Shown here: in pieces, positions 34,485 through 46,559 of the stretch
How the letters are laid out: each line of letters starts with the position of its first letter
How positions within the stretch are numbered: position 1 is the stretch's first letter
Source: Ceratodon purpureus
Taxonomy: Eukaryota; Streptophyta; Bryopsida; Pseudoditrichales; Ditrichaceae
NCBI GenBank assembly: GCA_014871385.1
Contig: CM026426.1
Location: forward strand, 76,890,300 to 76,954,299
DNA length: 64,000 nt
Direction of reading: 5' to 3'
Notes under the pieces: generated by a model
Told to the model about the DNA's origin: nothing
Database searches by the model: none
What the model saw: only the letters and a program-made list of their open reading frames with translations
Program-made: the position numbers and the translations under genes

Positions 34485-35426
34485 TTACTCTCGGTAGTCT
34501 TCTGTTATACCTGCGTTGTCCACAACGAAGGTGTGCATATCTCGCCACAGCGTTTCGTCAAGCTCACGATCTTTACCCTTCCCTTCCAAGACGATGTCAG
34601 TCATAGGTGGGTCCTCTTCGGAATCCCATATTTTCTTCATATAATCGTGGCCGTCGCCGAAATACTCTGACACGAATCCACAAGCCTCCAACAATTTGTA
34701 ACCCTTTGCCATGCAGCCCTCCGGTTTCGCAGTGTTTCGGACATATCCCTTCAGTGTTTTGAAGTATCTCTCGTACGGATACATCCACCTAATATGCACA
34801 GGGCCACAAATAAAAAGTTCTTCCACAAGATGTATAGTTAAATGAACCATTACATCAAAGAATGAGGGCGGAAACATCTTCTCCATGAGACAAAGAGTTT
34901 TAGAGCATTCCTCAAATAAGGTCTCCCTCTCAGCACTGTCCACTGTTTTCAAACAGATTTTATTAAAAATCCGGCTTATCCTCACTATGACGGATGTCAA
35001 TGCATCACATCCAAGATCCCTCATACAAACCGGGAGGAGGTCTTGGATCAACATATGATAATCATGCGACTTGAGTCCGGTTAATTTGCCCTTGCTCACC
35101 TTAGAGTGTAAAGAACTACAGTAGTCTGATGGTAGCTTTATACCTTTCAGGTTGGCAAGAAATTTCTCTCGAGACTCCTTGGACAACACATACTCAGCAT
35201 TTGGCATGAACGCCCTGTTCCGTTGTTCTCCTACCATCCGCAACCAGAGGTGCCGTCGGATGCCGCGATTTTGCAAGTCGAGCCGGACCTTCGGACTGTC
35301 TTTTTCCCCGAAAATTGTTTTCAGAATATTCTCCCCCAGATTCTTCTCGCAGTGCATAACGTCTACCAAGTTGCGAATCGGGAGGTCCTGCACAGAGATA
35401 CAAAATAAAAATAAATATGCATTCAT
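34485..35426 (-). CDS. CACTA DUF4218-containing region
   Basis: 313 codons open. Starts NLVDVMHCEKNLGENILKTI, the region between Tnp2 and DUF4218, then SHDYHMLIQDLLPVCM, LCLMEKMFPPSFFDVMVHL and YPYERYFKTLKGYVRN, the DUF4218 core. Acts with the Tnp2 part as the large transposase (TNPD-like) of CACTA elements. Probably joined by splicing to 36778-37947 upstream and 33515-34321 downstream. Confidence 0.8.
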   Translation of the reverse strand: MNAYLFLFCISVQDLPIRNLVDVMHCEKNLGENILKTIFGEKDSPKVRLDLQNRGIRRHLWLRMVGEQRNRAFMPNAEYVLSKESREKFLANLKGIKLPSDYCSSLHSKVSKGKLTGLKSHDYHMLIQDLLPVCMRDLGCDALTSVIVRISRIFNKICLKTVDSAERETLFEECSKTLCLMEKMFPPSFFDVMVHLTIHLVEELFICGPVHIRWMYPYERYFKTLKGYVRNTAKPEGCMAKGYKLLEACGFVSEYFGDGHDYMKKIWDSEEDPPMTDIVLEGKGKDRELDETLWRDMHTFVVDNAGITEDYRE

Positions 35427-35559
35427 TAATATAACTAAAACCGCATTGTGATATAATGAAATCAGCCTGCCATGTCATGAATTACGGCCACAAAGTTTTT
35501 GAGAAAATTGTCCACCCATAATAATATTTAATATTCTCGACACCCAATCACCTTACATT

Positions 35560-36770
35560 CATATATTGGCGACGGCTGTAAGGTTTACGAGACAGTAGCA
35601 GCTGCGCACAGTTGAAGGTTCCGAATGCTAGTCCTTTCAAGGCGACAAAAATCAGATAAACCTTCACTGTTTTGCAACATACAGTCTAATATTGAAACAG
35701 CAAAGAATACATGTGCAAACTTCACAGACTGAGCATAATGATGGTAATCTACGCGGTCCTCATTGGATATGAATCTGCAGGAAAACAACAAGGGCCAGAG
35801 AGGTCTCCGATTAATTATCAAATGCTACTATAGTTATTTATAAGGTTCATACTAAATTGCATCGACACTATAGTGCAACAACTTCACAGAGTACATTCTG
35901 AGATGGCTATTTTACTATCCGTTGCTAAAAATGAAAAAAAAAACTTCTGGCCCTCGGCTTTGCTTGACGAGGGCTCCCATTCTTTTCTTGCAATGAATTA
36001 TGGTTAATAAAAAATAAAATTAAAACAAATAAAATTAAAGATCGGACAGTTTAAATGCAAACTGTTGACATCAGTACAGTACAAACTGAAACAGCTCTTC
36101 AATCTGGTGACGTGCGCAACTACCAATCTTTCCTCGTTATTCTACATGTGCATGTCCTCTGAGCACTTTTTATTCAGTGATCAGATGGACCATCGAAATC
36201 TGTAACTGCGAAGTTCACACATCCTACGCAGCACACTGAATACAAGTACATACTACGTTATACTTTTGAAAGAATTAATAATAACTTTAAAACTCAATAC
36301 AAGACTACTCCTTGTAGACATAAGATGATATTCTACATTATAAAGCTAAATCGAACCCATACTGCGACAATATTGTTTCTCTCTTATAATTATAACGCCA
36401 CTAAGAAGGCGGACCTACAGGAGGTCAACTGGAAAGCTGCAGAGTATTGAACACCTATTCACACAGATTATATGAAAACAAACGAAGATAACCGTGAAAG
36501 AAAGAAATCACTGTACCGGAAAGTCTCGTAAACTCAGTCTTCGGGAATAAGTACCAGACTATATTGACATCGACATTTGAAGTTGTGAATATAACTTTGA
36601 AACAACGTTACCGATATCTTTCGCCGAGAGGAAAACAGATACATTTACTCACGATGTGAATTATTAATCAATAGTTCATGTTGGACATATTAATTCTATA
36701 CGATAATGGAATAGTGATCAACATACGCCTTCTACTTCATTACCAATTATCGAACCAACTAAACATACAG
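35560..36770. other. Spacer or intron within the CACTA transposase gene
   Basis: No credible coding sequence; AT-rich, with two A-rich tracts. Most simply an intron between the Tnp2 core exon and the DUF4218 exon. Confidence 0.45.
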
Positions 36771-36777
36771 CACAACT

Positions 36778-37947
36778 TCAGATATTTGTTGAAATTTCAG
36801 AAGCACTAGTCACGACTTTCCGAAGGCATACGTGTTGGACAAGGTTTACATCACACACCTTCCAATATGGTAGAGCAAATAAAATGCTAGCCCGCTTCAC
36901 ACCATGCTCTTTGACCGGATCCTCATCAGAGTCTGCTACGCCTCCCTCCCAAAGCCACTCCGCTCTTGCTCTCCCGAGCTCAAGTATTTCTGTACTAGAC
37001 CGACGGTTTGGGAAAACTAAATCCTCGACTGAGTTGTTGAAGGGAGCTCTGGACCTGCAAAATCTATGGTCTGGACTGAGAAACCGACGGCACCCCAAGT
37101 ATACCATCTTGTTAAGCACCCCTGAATGCTCCGAGCATGTTCCTCCTCCACAGATAGGGCACGCCACGTAACCTTTCACTGTTTGTCCCGATATAAGCCC
37201 GTAGGCGGGAAAATCATGAACCGTCCACATTAATATTGCTCTCATCACAAACGATCTGCTTCCCATCTCCTTCGCCATGTTAAGCGCCGGAATGCCGTGC
37301 CACAACTGGAGGAGATCACGTACGAGCGGTTTCAAGTAGACGTCCATTGTCTCGGAAGTAGGGGCCTTCGGACCGGGAATGAGTAATGATAAGTTAATGA
37401 AAAAATTCTTCGAAGCTAACCAACCTGGAAAGTTATAAACGGCCACCAAAATTATGAATGTCGAGTGCTTGGAAGACTGGTTCCCATGAGGACATACACC
37501 ATCTGCAATAAGCGCCAACCTAAGGTGTGTAGAGACGTCTGCGAATTCCGGGTACATCCTACTAATTTCGTGCCACTGTAAACTGTCGGCTAAAGACGTC
37601 ATCACCCCTCCTATTGATCCAGCACCTTCATAATGGTTCAGGAGTTTCGCAAGCTTGGGGCACTTATAAATCCGCCTCAGCTTGTCGATTAAAGGGAAGT
37701 ACCTCAACACGGCGGAAGGAACTGTCATGGACCCTGGCACGTACCTCGAGCGTCCGCACTGAGGACATTCTGTCAAACGGCTATTTTCTTCCCCCTCAAA
37801 GAGGATGTGCCCGTCGGGGCAGCAGTGGATTCTTTCGTGTTCTAAACCGAGCCTGCGTATCATGGACTTCAGCTCATATGTTGTGCGGGGCAGGGAGTTA
37901 GACCGTGGCAGTAGAGTTCCAGCGAGGTACGTGAGAAGGGATGTCAA
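36778..37947 (-). CDS. CACTA Tnp2-like transposase core
   Basis: 389 codons. Zinc pattern HCCPDGH...CPQCGRSRY, then SLQWHEISRMYPEF, LALIADGVCPHGN, YNFPGWLASKNFF, LLIPGPKAPTSETMDVYLKPLVRDLLQLW and MWTVHDFPAYGLISGQTVKGYVACPICGG. These are the Transposase_21 (Tnp2) blocks in order. The upstream coding runs on in frame past a TGA at 37957-37959 (VFGV*DNFLTSLL). Acts in cut-and-paste transposition by binding CACTA ends. Intact over its core. Confidence 0.8.
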   Translation of the reverse strand: MTSLLTYLAGTLLPRSNSLPRTTYELKSMIRRLGLEHERIHCCPDGHILFEGEENSRLTECPQCGRSRYVPGSMTVPSAVLRYFPLIDKLRRIYKCPKLAKLLNHYEGAGSIGGVMTSLADSLQWHEISRMYPEFADVSTHLRLALIADGVCPHGNQSSKHSTFIILVAVYNFPGWLASKNFFINLSLLIPGPKAPTSETMDVYLKPLVRDLLQLWHGIPALNMAKEMGSRSFVMRAILMWTVHDFPAYGLISGQTVKGYVACPICGGGTCSEHSGVLNKMVYLGCRRFLSPDHRFCRSRAPFNNSVEDLVFPNRRSSTEILELGRARAEWLWEGGVADSDEDPVKEHGVKRASILFALPYWKVCDVNLVQHVCLRKVVTSASEISTNI

Positions 37948-37959
37948 GAAATTGTCTCA

Positions 37960-38762
37960 GACCCCAAACACTGTTGACAGTGTCATTAAGACGATACCAG
38001 CCTGCAACCTGTTCTGAGAGCATCCATCATACAGAGGGTTCACACAGTCTTGAAGAACGTTTCCAAATAAGACCTCATCCTCCACAGTGTCTTCTTCCAA
38101 ACCCATGTCGTCACCAACTTGGGCATCCGCCTATGCATGTTCACGTTGGAGACTGTCGGCCCTCCCAAATGCATCATTAACCAACTGACGATATTCCACG
38201 TCCGATGTAGGTGGCCAAGTGTACTCCCCCGCTGTATTACGTGCATTCCTGTGTCTGTAGTAAGGCTCGCCACCTTCCCTCCCATCCTGGGGTCCTTGAA
38301 GAGTACGACCGTCGACTGTCTGATCAATAGATAGACCTTCAATAATTAGTCTTTTTAACTTATACAAGCATATAATCCAAAGGAGCAAACCAATTCAACT
38401 CCGCACCAAAGGTCGACATAATGAATACATTGTGGTAAAAAGGGTACGGGCTGACTCTTACTACGTACCAAAATGGGATGAAGAAGAAAAGGGTCTCGGC
38501 CGAAATTCCGATGATGTTTAGCAATGGTCTCGAATTTCCGAACCCTCCCTCCTCTGCAACGACGGCATGCACAGGGGTATTGTGAGAGCCCCAATCGATT
38601 TGCTATAGAACGCTCGATGTGGTCCGCGGGGTTGATCCGGACTTGCCTCATTGCTTTACTCCGAAGAAGGCTGCAACCATCCAGTCTGAGCGTTGTGTAG
38701 AGAAGCATCTGTTCACCAGTGGCACGGGAGGGCACTGCAGCTAAAATGTGAAAAACTATCAA
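37960..38762 (-). CDS. CACTA Tnp2 N-terminal exons
   Basis: Two segments. 38355-38762 reads RINPADHIERSIANRLGL, CRRCRGGRVRKFETIAKHHRNFGRDP, the usual N-terminal zinc and basic region of Tnp2 proteins. 37960-38342 reads an acidic linker and NVLQDCVNPLYDGCSQNRLQAGIVLMTL before the core. An intron lies near 38342-38380. The A28 run at 38797 lies upstream of the exon. Confidence 0.6.
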
Positions 38763-38793
38763 TTTGTGAAACCGTATATGTGTTTTAGAAGAA

Positions 38794-38796
<3 letters not shown>

Positions 38797-38825
<29 letters not shown>
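38797..38825. repeat. Poly-A tract
   Basis: About 28 uninterrupted A bases after GAAATAA. On the minus strand it sits upstream of the Tnp2 N-terminal exon. Confidence 0.85.
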
Positions 38826-38827
<2 letters not shown>

Positions 38828-38829
38828 AC

Positions 38830-40196
38830 ATGCAAGAAGGAAGTGAAGTCAAATCATCACAGGGGCATCCTTACTTTGATGCGACTTTCCATTGTATAAC
38901 GTCGAGTGTTTTTTCCGTGTACAATATTATCATAGAGAAGGGATACAGTGATGCAGAACAAAACGCATCAAACGAGGAACGATGTTTAGCAAACCAGAGA
39001 AAACACTTATTACGTACCAAAGAAAACCAGAGAAAACCAGAGAAAACCATAATTTATTACGATATCGGTTTAAATTTTAATTGAGAGAAACATGGTTACT
39101 AACGTACAATTGCAAGCCAGTATTCAACCATTCAAACACCCTACCAGTGTGTTATACTTCTCCATCCACAAGACATAGCTGACGTAATGAATACCAAAAT
39201 TCCACTCAAATGCAGGGCCGTTTAGGAACATTAAGGCTGAGTACCTGTAAATGGAGTTTGGTCTCGAACTGGAATGTGAGGGCATTGCATATCAAATAAC
39301 CTGCAACCATCACCTCGTCAAATGTGTACTTAAATTATTCATATCTCAAGCTTCGAGTTCTGTCGCTACCGGTACTTATGCTAATACAACTAATACTGCA
39401 TATATAAACCTCACCAACGGAATGTATACTTACCTGCCAAGTGATTCATAATGCAGTACAAGGCCCAGCCCTGTGCCATCCATTCCTGCATTTACGAAAG
39501 TTATCACGTGGTTAGGCCTGTGGCAAATATCCGATTCTCCTGAGCAGTTGAACTGCTGCAAGCAGATCATCGGAATAGGTCATTGAATTAAGTAATTTCA
39601 ACTCTGAGGCATTCGTTCCTGCCACGAGTAAGAATTTATTGCGTGAAAGAAGGGAGCCCCATGAATGCAGATACATTAACAACACGAACCTGAACGAATG
39701 ATCCTAATAACAGAGACGACATATCAACTAGTTAAAAAAAAATATTTAATAATCACACCGACATCACATGAGAATGTGAAGTTTAACCATCAGCAAGACA
39801 GCATATATGCGTTTAGTAATTTTGCGAACTACTTACCTCGACTGTTTTGGCCAATTATTGTGTTTTGAAGATATACTAATGTCCATTAAGCTTCTACATA
39901 TTCATAGTACTTGATCCTGCACAGGATAAGCATAAGTGAGTGCAATGGCTTTGAAACAACATATTTATTCAGAATATGATATGATGGGCTTGCACATGCA
40001 AAACAATCAGCAGAGGGCATAAGATGTGCGAATAAGCTCCCGAGACACACCCTAAACCTAACAAGATTTTAATACGGCAATCCCAAAGAAACGTCTGCTC
40101 TCCTACAATAGATAGTGCAATCGTGCGGGATGTTCATTGAGAAGGCAAACTAACCTCCCCGTTCACGAAGAGACGGTCCTTGGAGATGACAGGAGT
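38830..40196. other. Non-coding stretch
   Basis: No supported gene. Contains AAAGAAAACCAGAGAAAACCAGAGAAAACC direct repeats at about 39020. A TACTTACCTGCC motif at 39428 also occurs near 30180, close to the CACTA left end, and may be a subterminal repeat. Confidence 0.4.
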
Positions 40197-40712
40197 TCAG
40201 GGCAATACGATTTCCTTGCGCTGAGCGTGGACTAGCCCCAACATAGCTCTCACTCCGGCAACCCTAACCAAGAAACGAAGCGCCTTGCACAGCAGCAGGT
40301 AACTGATCTTGGTGACTACGTGAAAGAAGCGGTGCCACCGATTGTCGACGGTGACGCACATTTTCTTCGTATAGGGCTGAATCAGAAAACGATGCACGCT
40401 CTGAGGACATGCCAGATGTTGGACACAGACGTTTGTGGCAAAACACAGCACTCCTGAGGAGGCCAGAACAAATAACACGGGGCAACGTCTCTCTCTTGTT
40501 GCCATAACAAGCGTAGTTAATGGAAACGATGTGCAATGAGTATGTTGCAATTCAGTCATGAAGCTTTGAGAGAAGTAGACACTGTAATTTAACAGTACGA
40601 CGGAACGGGCTGCGTGACTCACCTGTAAATGGGGCATTAAATGACCACCATCACAACCATCGCTTGACACGCTATACGACGACGTTGAGTCGTTGAACGC
40701 CCAAACGTACAC
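40197..40712 (-). CDS. Unrecognised ORF, 171 codons
   Basis: Open minus-strand frame rich in C, V and L with no known motif. Low confidence that it is a gene; it could be a chance frame within the CACTA composite. Confidence 0.2.
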   Translation of the reverse strand: MYVWAFNDSTSSYSVSSDGCDGGHLMPHLQVSHAARSVVLLNYSVYFSQSFMTELQHTHCTSFPLTTLVMATRERRCPVLFVLASSGVLCFATNVCVQHLACPQSVHRFLIQPYTKKMCVTVDNRWHRFFHVVTKISYLLLCKALRFLVRVAGVRAMLGLVHAQRKEIVLP

Positions 40713-41497
40713 TCAAGCGCACCGCGCTCCTCTCAACGGAAATACCGTCTGAAGCAGGTTCGGCGCCTAGAGAGAAGAAGTCACAGTGTTACTGTGGGAA
40801 AGCGTATCCTCAGACCCCACGCCACACTCGTCGACTCGTTTCGAAGACGGAGATACCCGTGGCGGGTATAAGGTAATGTGTTTCCCACATGCCGAGAGAG
40901 GGCATGATCCGAGGTCGTACACGGCGGTGCAGTTGATCCTAAATTACACCTATGGAGTGGGAGCTGTTTTCAGAGTAATGAGACCAAGGCATTCCTGTAA
41001 TCTTCGCACGGCAAGAACTCCGCTAGATGCAGAGTGCGACGGCAGTCGATGATTAGGCATGTAGCAAGCTAAAACGAAACCGTTTGTTTCCTCTACCAGG
41101 TTTTGTACCATGCACTCCTAATCATCATTCTACTTAGGAGAATGAAGCGACGCAGGAATAGCTTCGAAAATTTAGGGCAACCTCCTTGACGACGCACTTC
41201 GCTTCCGATGGGGTTATGATAGACAGTAGCGCAGTGTTATTTGATGCCATGGAGTCTACAGTTTTGTGCCTTTATAGTGTGTGCCAGAACGTGGTGTACG
41301 TATGATTCGGAAACAGAGTGGATAGAGGAACATAACCTCCTGAGCCAATGCAACAGCATATACAAAAAAAATAGGACCTTTATTTCATTACGAAGCTCAT
41401 AGAGTCATAGAACACAATGCAGAGTACGTTTGGTCTGCATAAGACTGACTACATGCCGAGTAAATACGCCATGCCATACGAAACGAGGGGTCAGAAC

Positions 41498-42208
41498 TCA
41501 AGTATTCTGTGTTGAAACGTGGGGTTTTAACTCAGAACGTTGTCGCTTCGACCGCTGCACGGTCTTGTAACGATTTGCTCTTAGGAGCCCCTCCTTCATC
41601 TGCTCCTTCCTGGAGTAAGGGAGCTCCATGCAGTTGCTGTAAATGGTGGTGAGGTCTTCGTCCGGCCCGAACTCGTCTTCTTCAGCAGGTACTTGGGAGA
41701 GAAATTCTTCCCAGCTCATCTTGAGATAAGTCAGCTCAGGATCCGTACGCACTAATCGCAGATGCTCTTCAAATCTTCGTTTCCTCTGGAGAAGGTTGGC
41801 TGCCTCCAACCGCGTCGCTTGGGTTGGGCTCATTGGAGTCGAGGCTATGGGGACTTCAGCCTCGGTCCCCACATCCGGAGGCGCAACCTTTCGCTGTTTG
41901 TATGTACAAACTGGACAAGGTGCCCAACCTGAGAAATTAGGAGATGAAGGAGGCGACGGTGGTCGTGACAAAGGCTGGACCTGTGGAGAGTCTTTGGGCA
42001 ACGAACTCGAACCAGGGTTACCTATAGGCAAGATCTGATCAACTTTAATACCCCCTTCTCCACTACGCGGATTGCAATCCCTGTCTGGAGAGGATGGAAC
42101 ATCATTCCCATCATCAGAGTTGTATCCAACACTATGCAAGAACATGTCGCTCACCGGTGCCATGTTTCGCACTTGACAGAAAACACTATGACAAACGGGA
42201 TGGCACAC
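41498..42208 (-). CDS. Unrecognised ORF, 236 codons
   Basis: Open frame with SPDRDCNPRSGEGG, a Ser/Pro-rich segment, a CPVC pair (GWAPCPVCTYKQRKV), a helical RLEAANLLQRKRRFEEHLR and an acidic segment followed by a basic tail. Size and composition look like a real but unknown nuclear protein, possibly element-encoded. Lies divergent to the Transposase_24-like gene. Confidence 0.4.
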   Translation of the reverse strand: MCHPVCHSVFCQVRNMAPVSDMFLHSVGYNSDDGNDVPSSPDRDCNPRSGEGGIKVDQILPIGNPGSSSLPKDSPQVQPLSRPPSPPSSPNFSGWAPCPVCTYKQRKVAPPDVGTEAEVPIASTPMSPTQATRLEAANLLQRKRRFEEHLRLVRTDPELTYLKMSWEEFLSQVPAEEDEFGPDEDLTTIYSNCMELPYSRKEQMKEGLLRANRYKTVQRSKRQRSELKPHVSTQNT

Positions 42209-43523
42209 AAGGAGACTCTAGATAATACGCTGTCATTCTAGAGATCAGGAGAGAGCCTGCCGTGGAGGGGGTTGATAGGAGTTCCGGAAGGATGTTTCTA
42301 TTTTCGTCACTGCAGTTATCTGTGGGAGAAGTGTCGAAGAGAGAGTGCTGTGTGCTACGTGGAACCGGAGTTCCACCGAGTTGGATGGCTTTCGATCTTG
42401 TCATAACATGTAGGTTTATGCATGTCCTTCCATTGATGCCACTCTTTTCGCTAGGCATCCCTTCAAATCCGACGCATGGATGGCCTATGGATCAGCAACG
42501 TCATCATGGAGAGCGGGGAAATGTGATCGGTTACCCTTATAAGTACGAAATTTACGCTGTGGCCAACTATGAAGTTAAGGAACTACGAAGGGGTAAGTTA
42601 GATTTCTTTGCAACTCCATTTGTCCTGTTCTGCACGATCATTGTAGTAGTATTTATGCTTTTTGCATAAATATTGGTTTCCCATTGAGGTTAGATGCAGT
42701 TGCAGTTGTGCATCTGTAAGTGATGAGGGGAACATCAATAGAGCTTGACCATTGGAAGGTTTTTCGACTATCATATTCTAATTAAAATATATCTAGCAAG
42801 GGGAGATGTAGGCAGATGAACTGCCCCATGGAAGTCATTGGGAGCTTGCTACCATCGGGTCGCACATAGAGAGTAACGGGGTCACGACATTACGTTTTTG
42901 TATCCCCTAAACAGTTGAAGAGACTCTGAGACATGTTTCATACCTTTGTTGTTGCTGGCATGCGAGCGAACAAGTGAGGGCATGGAGTGGGGAGCAGTTT
43001 AAGAAAGAGTGCAAGAGCTGTCTTTTTAGGAATGTGTAACCCTGTCAGTTGATAGTGCTGTTGTAGACAACCCTAACTATCGTTTTGCTGAGGAGCCGGG
43101 ACGCAGGTTTTCAAGTTACAAGAGCCACGGACTCGATTTGGAACTGAAACGCGAGGTATGTTATTTTTCATAACCAATGTCATATGCATGAAAGCGTTAG
43201 TAGAAGTGTGTGTATCTACCTCAGCAAGGCGGATAGCTTGGCGGCAATGACACTTCTAGTAAGGAGTTTCATATTACAAATGGAGTTGGCGAAATGCGTC
43301 TTCATTTCAAATGTGACAACACGTTCACGATGCGCGTATACATGCTACTATGCCGGTAGGAGCACAATGGTATTAGCCATAGATAGCGACAACTTGTTTC
43401 AGGTAAACACTAATCAGGACATCTGTAGTTGTGCCTGTGGAGTAGGGGCTGCTTAACATAATTAATTGTATGCATCGACTGGAGGGCTAACTGCACGGTA
43501 TTTTAGATTGTACAGAGGACTCT

Positions 43524-46440
43524 GTGGACATGGCCCCGGGAACCAAGTTGAAACGTCAGGCCCAACCATGGAAGAGCAGTAAGCAGAAATCAATTCCGAG
43601 TATGAATTGTTCACAACCAGGTGATACTCCGGTCGAAGGCGTACATGTGGGTGACGTAGTGGACTCAGGCACTGCGGAGAAAATTGGTAATGCCCGAAAA
43701 ACGGCAATGGCGAACAGAAAAAAAATCGCCAAAAAACCCCCAGGACCCGACGCAGCCACGGCTCTGGAGGAAGAGTTCTTCACGCTGAATCCTTCGAAGA
43801 CTGCATCCGGATACCATCGACATCAAATTTCGAATGTCGGCTCCGGTGACACAGCGGGTGTGGAAGCAGCAAGTAAGTTTCATGGAAACTACCATTTCGT
43901 GAAATATAAATCTAGTTTTATATTGGAGGTGATTTTAAATGGCATACCCCCTTCTTGATTTATCATGTACTCGATAGCAAAAATCAGGACTCAATAATAT
44001 AGATGACACATAGCCAATGCTGCAGGTAATGCACAGAATGCAGGTGCAGACAATGTCGTACAGATTGATCCGGAGGAAGATGTAGAGAACGGTATTCGAA
44101 TTAATGCATCATCAAAGGATATGTCAGGTAATATTCCGATTCGTGCTGTAATGACGAGCATGAAATGCCAAACAAAACCAGTTCGGATCCATACTGAAGC
44201 AGACGAGAACAATTATCATGCCATATCCACTGACGACGACGACATTACACGCGGGAGGGTGAGGCAGAGGAGTCGCAGTCCAGTTCAGGTGAGTGGAGGT
44301 TATAAGAAGTACAGACGGCATGACTATATGGAGGTTAGTGCAAAATTGAGGTATATATGTTGAGGATGATGTGTATGCGCATCTCTTTATTGATTCGGAC
44401 GGTATTAGATGGCACAATGATGATTTTTTAAACAGGTGAGATGTTAGGTAATTAGCTCGAATCTAAGCACTTGTGCCGCCTGTGATGACAGACCTCACCG
44501 GTATATGAGCGGCGCGATCAACATAGGGAGAGCCGACGCAGGCGATCTGTGTCAATATCATCTGACGATGACTTTGCATGGATATACAGGCGTGGTGCAC
44601 CAACGATCAGCAAGAGCCAGCGAAGGTACAGTTTGGAAGTGGAGGAGGAAGAAGCTCGCAATTTCAGACGTTACCAAAATTACCGACGCACTGTAGAGGG
44701 AGGAGGGCAGCGTCTGCGGGGAGAGAGACGGGATCGAGACCAGTGGAGGTCAGCGTCGCCTCATACTCCACCTAGACATGGGATGCAAATGTCGCCCATG
44801 GTTGGTCGTGGAAGCTCATCAAAGACTCATATGGACCAAAGAACACCTGAGTTTTTAGCGGTGAAAGAGGAACCAACGTCTGGTGGATCTGGCCCGAGGA
44901 GGAAGTTCTTTCCCTCACTCACGTTGAAGCCTGAATCAATCGAGCGTAACGAGCGGAAACAGCGATTGATGCAGCACACAATAGAGGAGGAACGTAGAGA
45001 ACGCGATGATGGTAGACGCCACTACATCAATGTGAACGAGGATGGAAGGCCCTACGGGTTAGGAGTCACGATCTGGAACGATGCACTCACAAAGGTCGTA
45101 AGGGGGCTGGATCCCTCTTACATAGATATCAGACACTAGCGGTACCATCTTATGGAGACCCTCACAGCGAGACTGACCGAAGATTTCGAATACGGTGCAG
45201 AGATCAATAGAACTTGGCTTCGGAAAAGAATCGGGGGCGTCCTCTCTTCCTATCGCCACGAATTAATTAAAATGATACAGGCAAAGGAGGATAGACCCCC
45301 TTGGGTGAAGGAGTCAGTATGGACAAAGCTGGCAGAACTTGAAGGTAGTGATAAGTTTAAGCGGAAATCCGAGCAGATGCGCTATGCGAACTCGTGCAGA
45401 CGAACGAAGGGGAGAACTGGCCCCTTGGGGGAGGTTGGAATAACTGAGCGAATGAGGGAGCGATTGGGAAGGTATCCCGAACCTGAAGAAATTCAACAGG
45501 AAATGCTAAGAGACAAAGGGTACTCGAGGAGGACGCGGAAAACAATCACTGCAACGTCGGAAGACTCCAACAGTGAAGACCAAGAGATGCAGGGGAGTGG
45601 TGGTTCTGGGTCTTCTATTCAAGTCGGTGAAGAGCAATTCCCACAGTCGCCCATACCTGCTCACACACCCGTTATTGGCGATGTTCCCGCAGTGAAAGTA
45701 AGCGTTCTGAGCAGTGCAGCTAGGGTAGGATCAGGAGACAAGGCCGGTGTGAAAAATGATGCTAACCCTCTGATACAGTTACAATTGCAACAGATAAAAG
45801 ACCTGAAGGAAAGGGAATACGAGAATTCGGAGGACGTATTAGTAGTGGTGGATTCGCTCATGCAGCAAGTGATGACACTCCGGTCTCGAGGCAGTAGGGG
45901 GCAACAGAAATGCGTCGTTGATTCTTTCGACAGTGGCGAAGTTGACATTTCAGCAACAAGGACCGAACCCCTTGTATGCGAAGATCCCCCGGTAAAAGGC
46001 GTAAGTAATTCTTGATGTTGGAATATGAATATCAAATATTAAAATACAGTGCACTCCTTTACATGCGTGAATGTCTCATCCAATTTCTTTGTCCAATACA
46101 ATTAACCCTGAACAGATTGTTGCCATCATTCAATGCTGTATTCGATGGCATCTACGATGACAACCTTGCTTTAACTATGTGCTACGCTTACTGTGTACAG
46201 CGAGCAGAATCACCGGCTCATGTAGAATTACCAACATTGACGGCGGAGGCATTGTGTCCAGACGGGAACGCAAAAAGAAGCAAAAGTGGAAGGATCTACA
46301 AAAAGAAAAATAAAGGTACGCCAGACCATATGTTGTGGTCGATTTTGCGGAGTTCCCTTTGTCGAACTGCATGGTGGATAACGAAGCAGACTCCTTTCGG
46401 CCAGACAGGGAAATTACAACTCTATATCCAATGTTAATTG
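43524..46440 (+). CDS. Transposase_24 (TNPA)-like spliced gene
   Basis: Exons I support: 43524-43872, 44026-44127, about 44164-44290, about 44490-46003, and a short last exon near 46197-46316. The first part is basic (NRKKIAKKPPG). The middle is rich in RS/RE (RRDRDQW, SRSPVQ). The main exon carries YLAR-like helices, then PPWVKESVWTKLAELEGSDKF, SEQMRYANSCRRTKGRTGPLGE and RLGRYPEPEEIQQEM, which match the W...S...R.nR...H..G pattern of plant Ptta/En/Spm transposases. In CACTA elements such proteins bind subterminal repeats. An in-frame TAG at 45137 interrupts it. Confidence 0.55.
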
Positions 46441-46540
46441 TTTGGTATATTTTTTTGCGACCAAACATGGGAACTTAATGTTCTGTATCTAATGTTACGA
46501 TTCCAAATTAATTGTTCTATGTATAATGTTATTTGTAGTG
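46421..46540. repeat. Subterminal-type repeats and possible CACTA end
   Basis: Three direct copies of TCTATATC(C/T)AATGTTA-like motifs at about 46421, 46480 and 46514 lead to ATTTGTAGTG at 46540, the reverse complement of CACTACAAAT. AAA follows. This could be the right end of the CACTA element or of a nested one. Confidence 0.4.
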
Positions 46541-46559
46541 AAAGGGAATAGTTGAGCAG

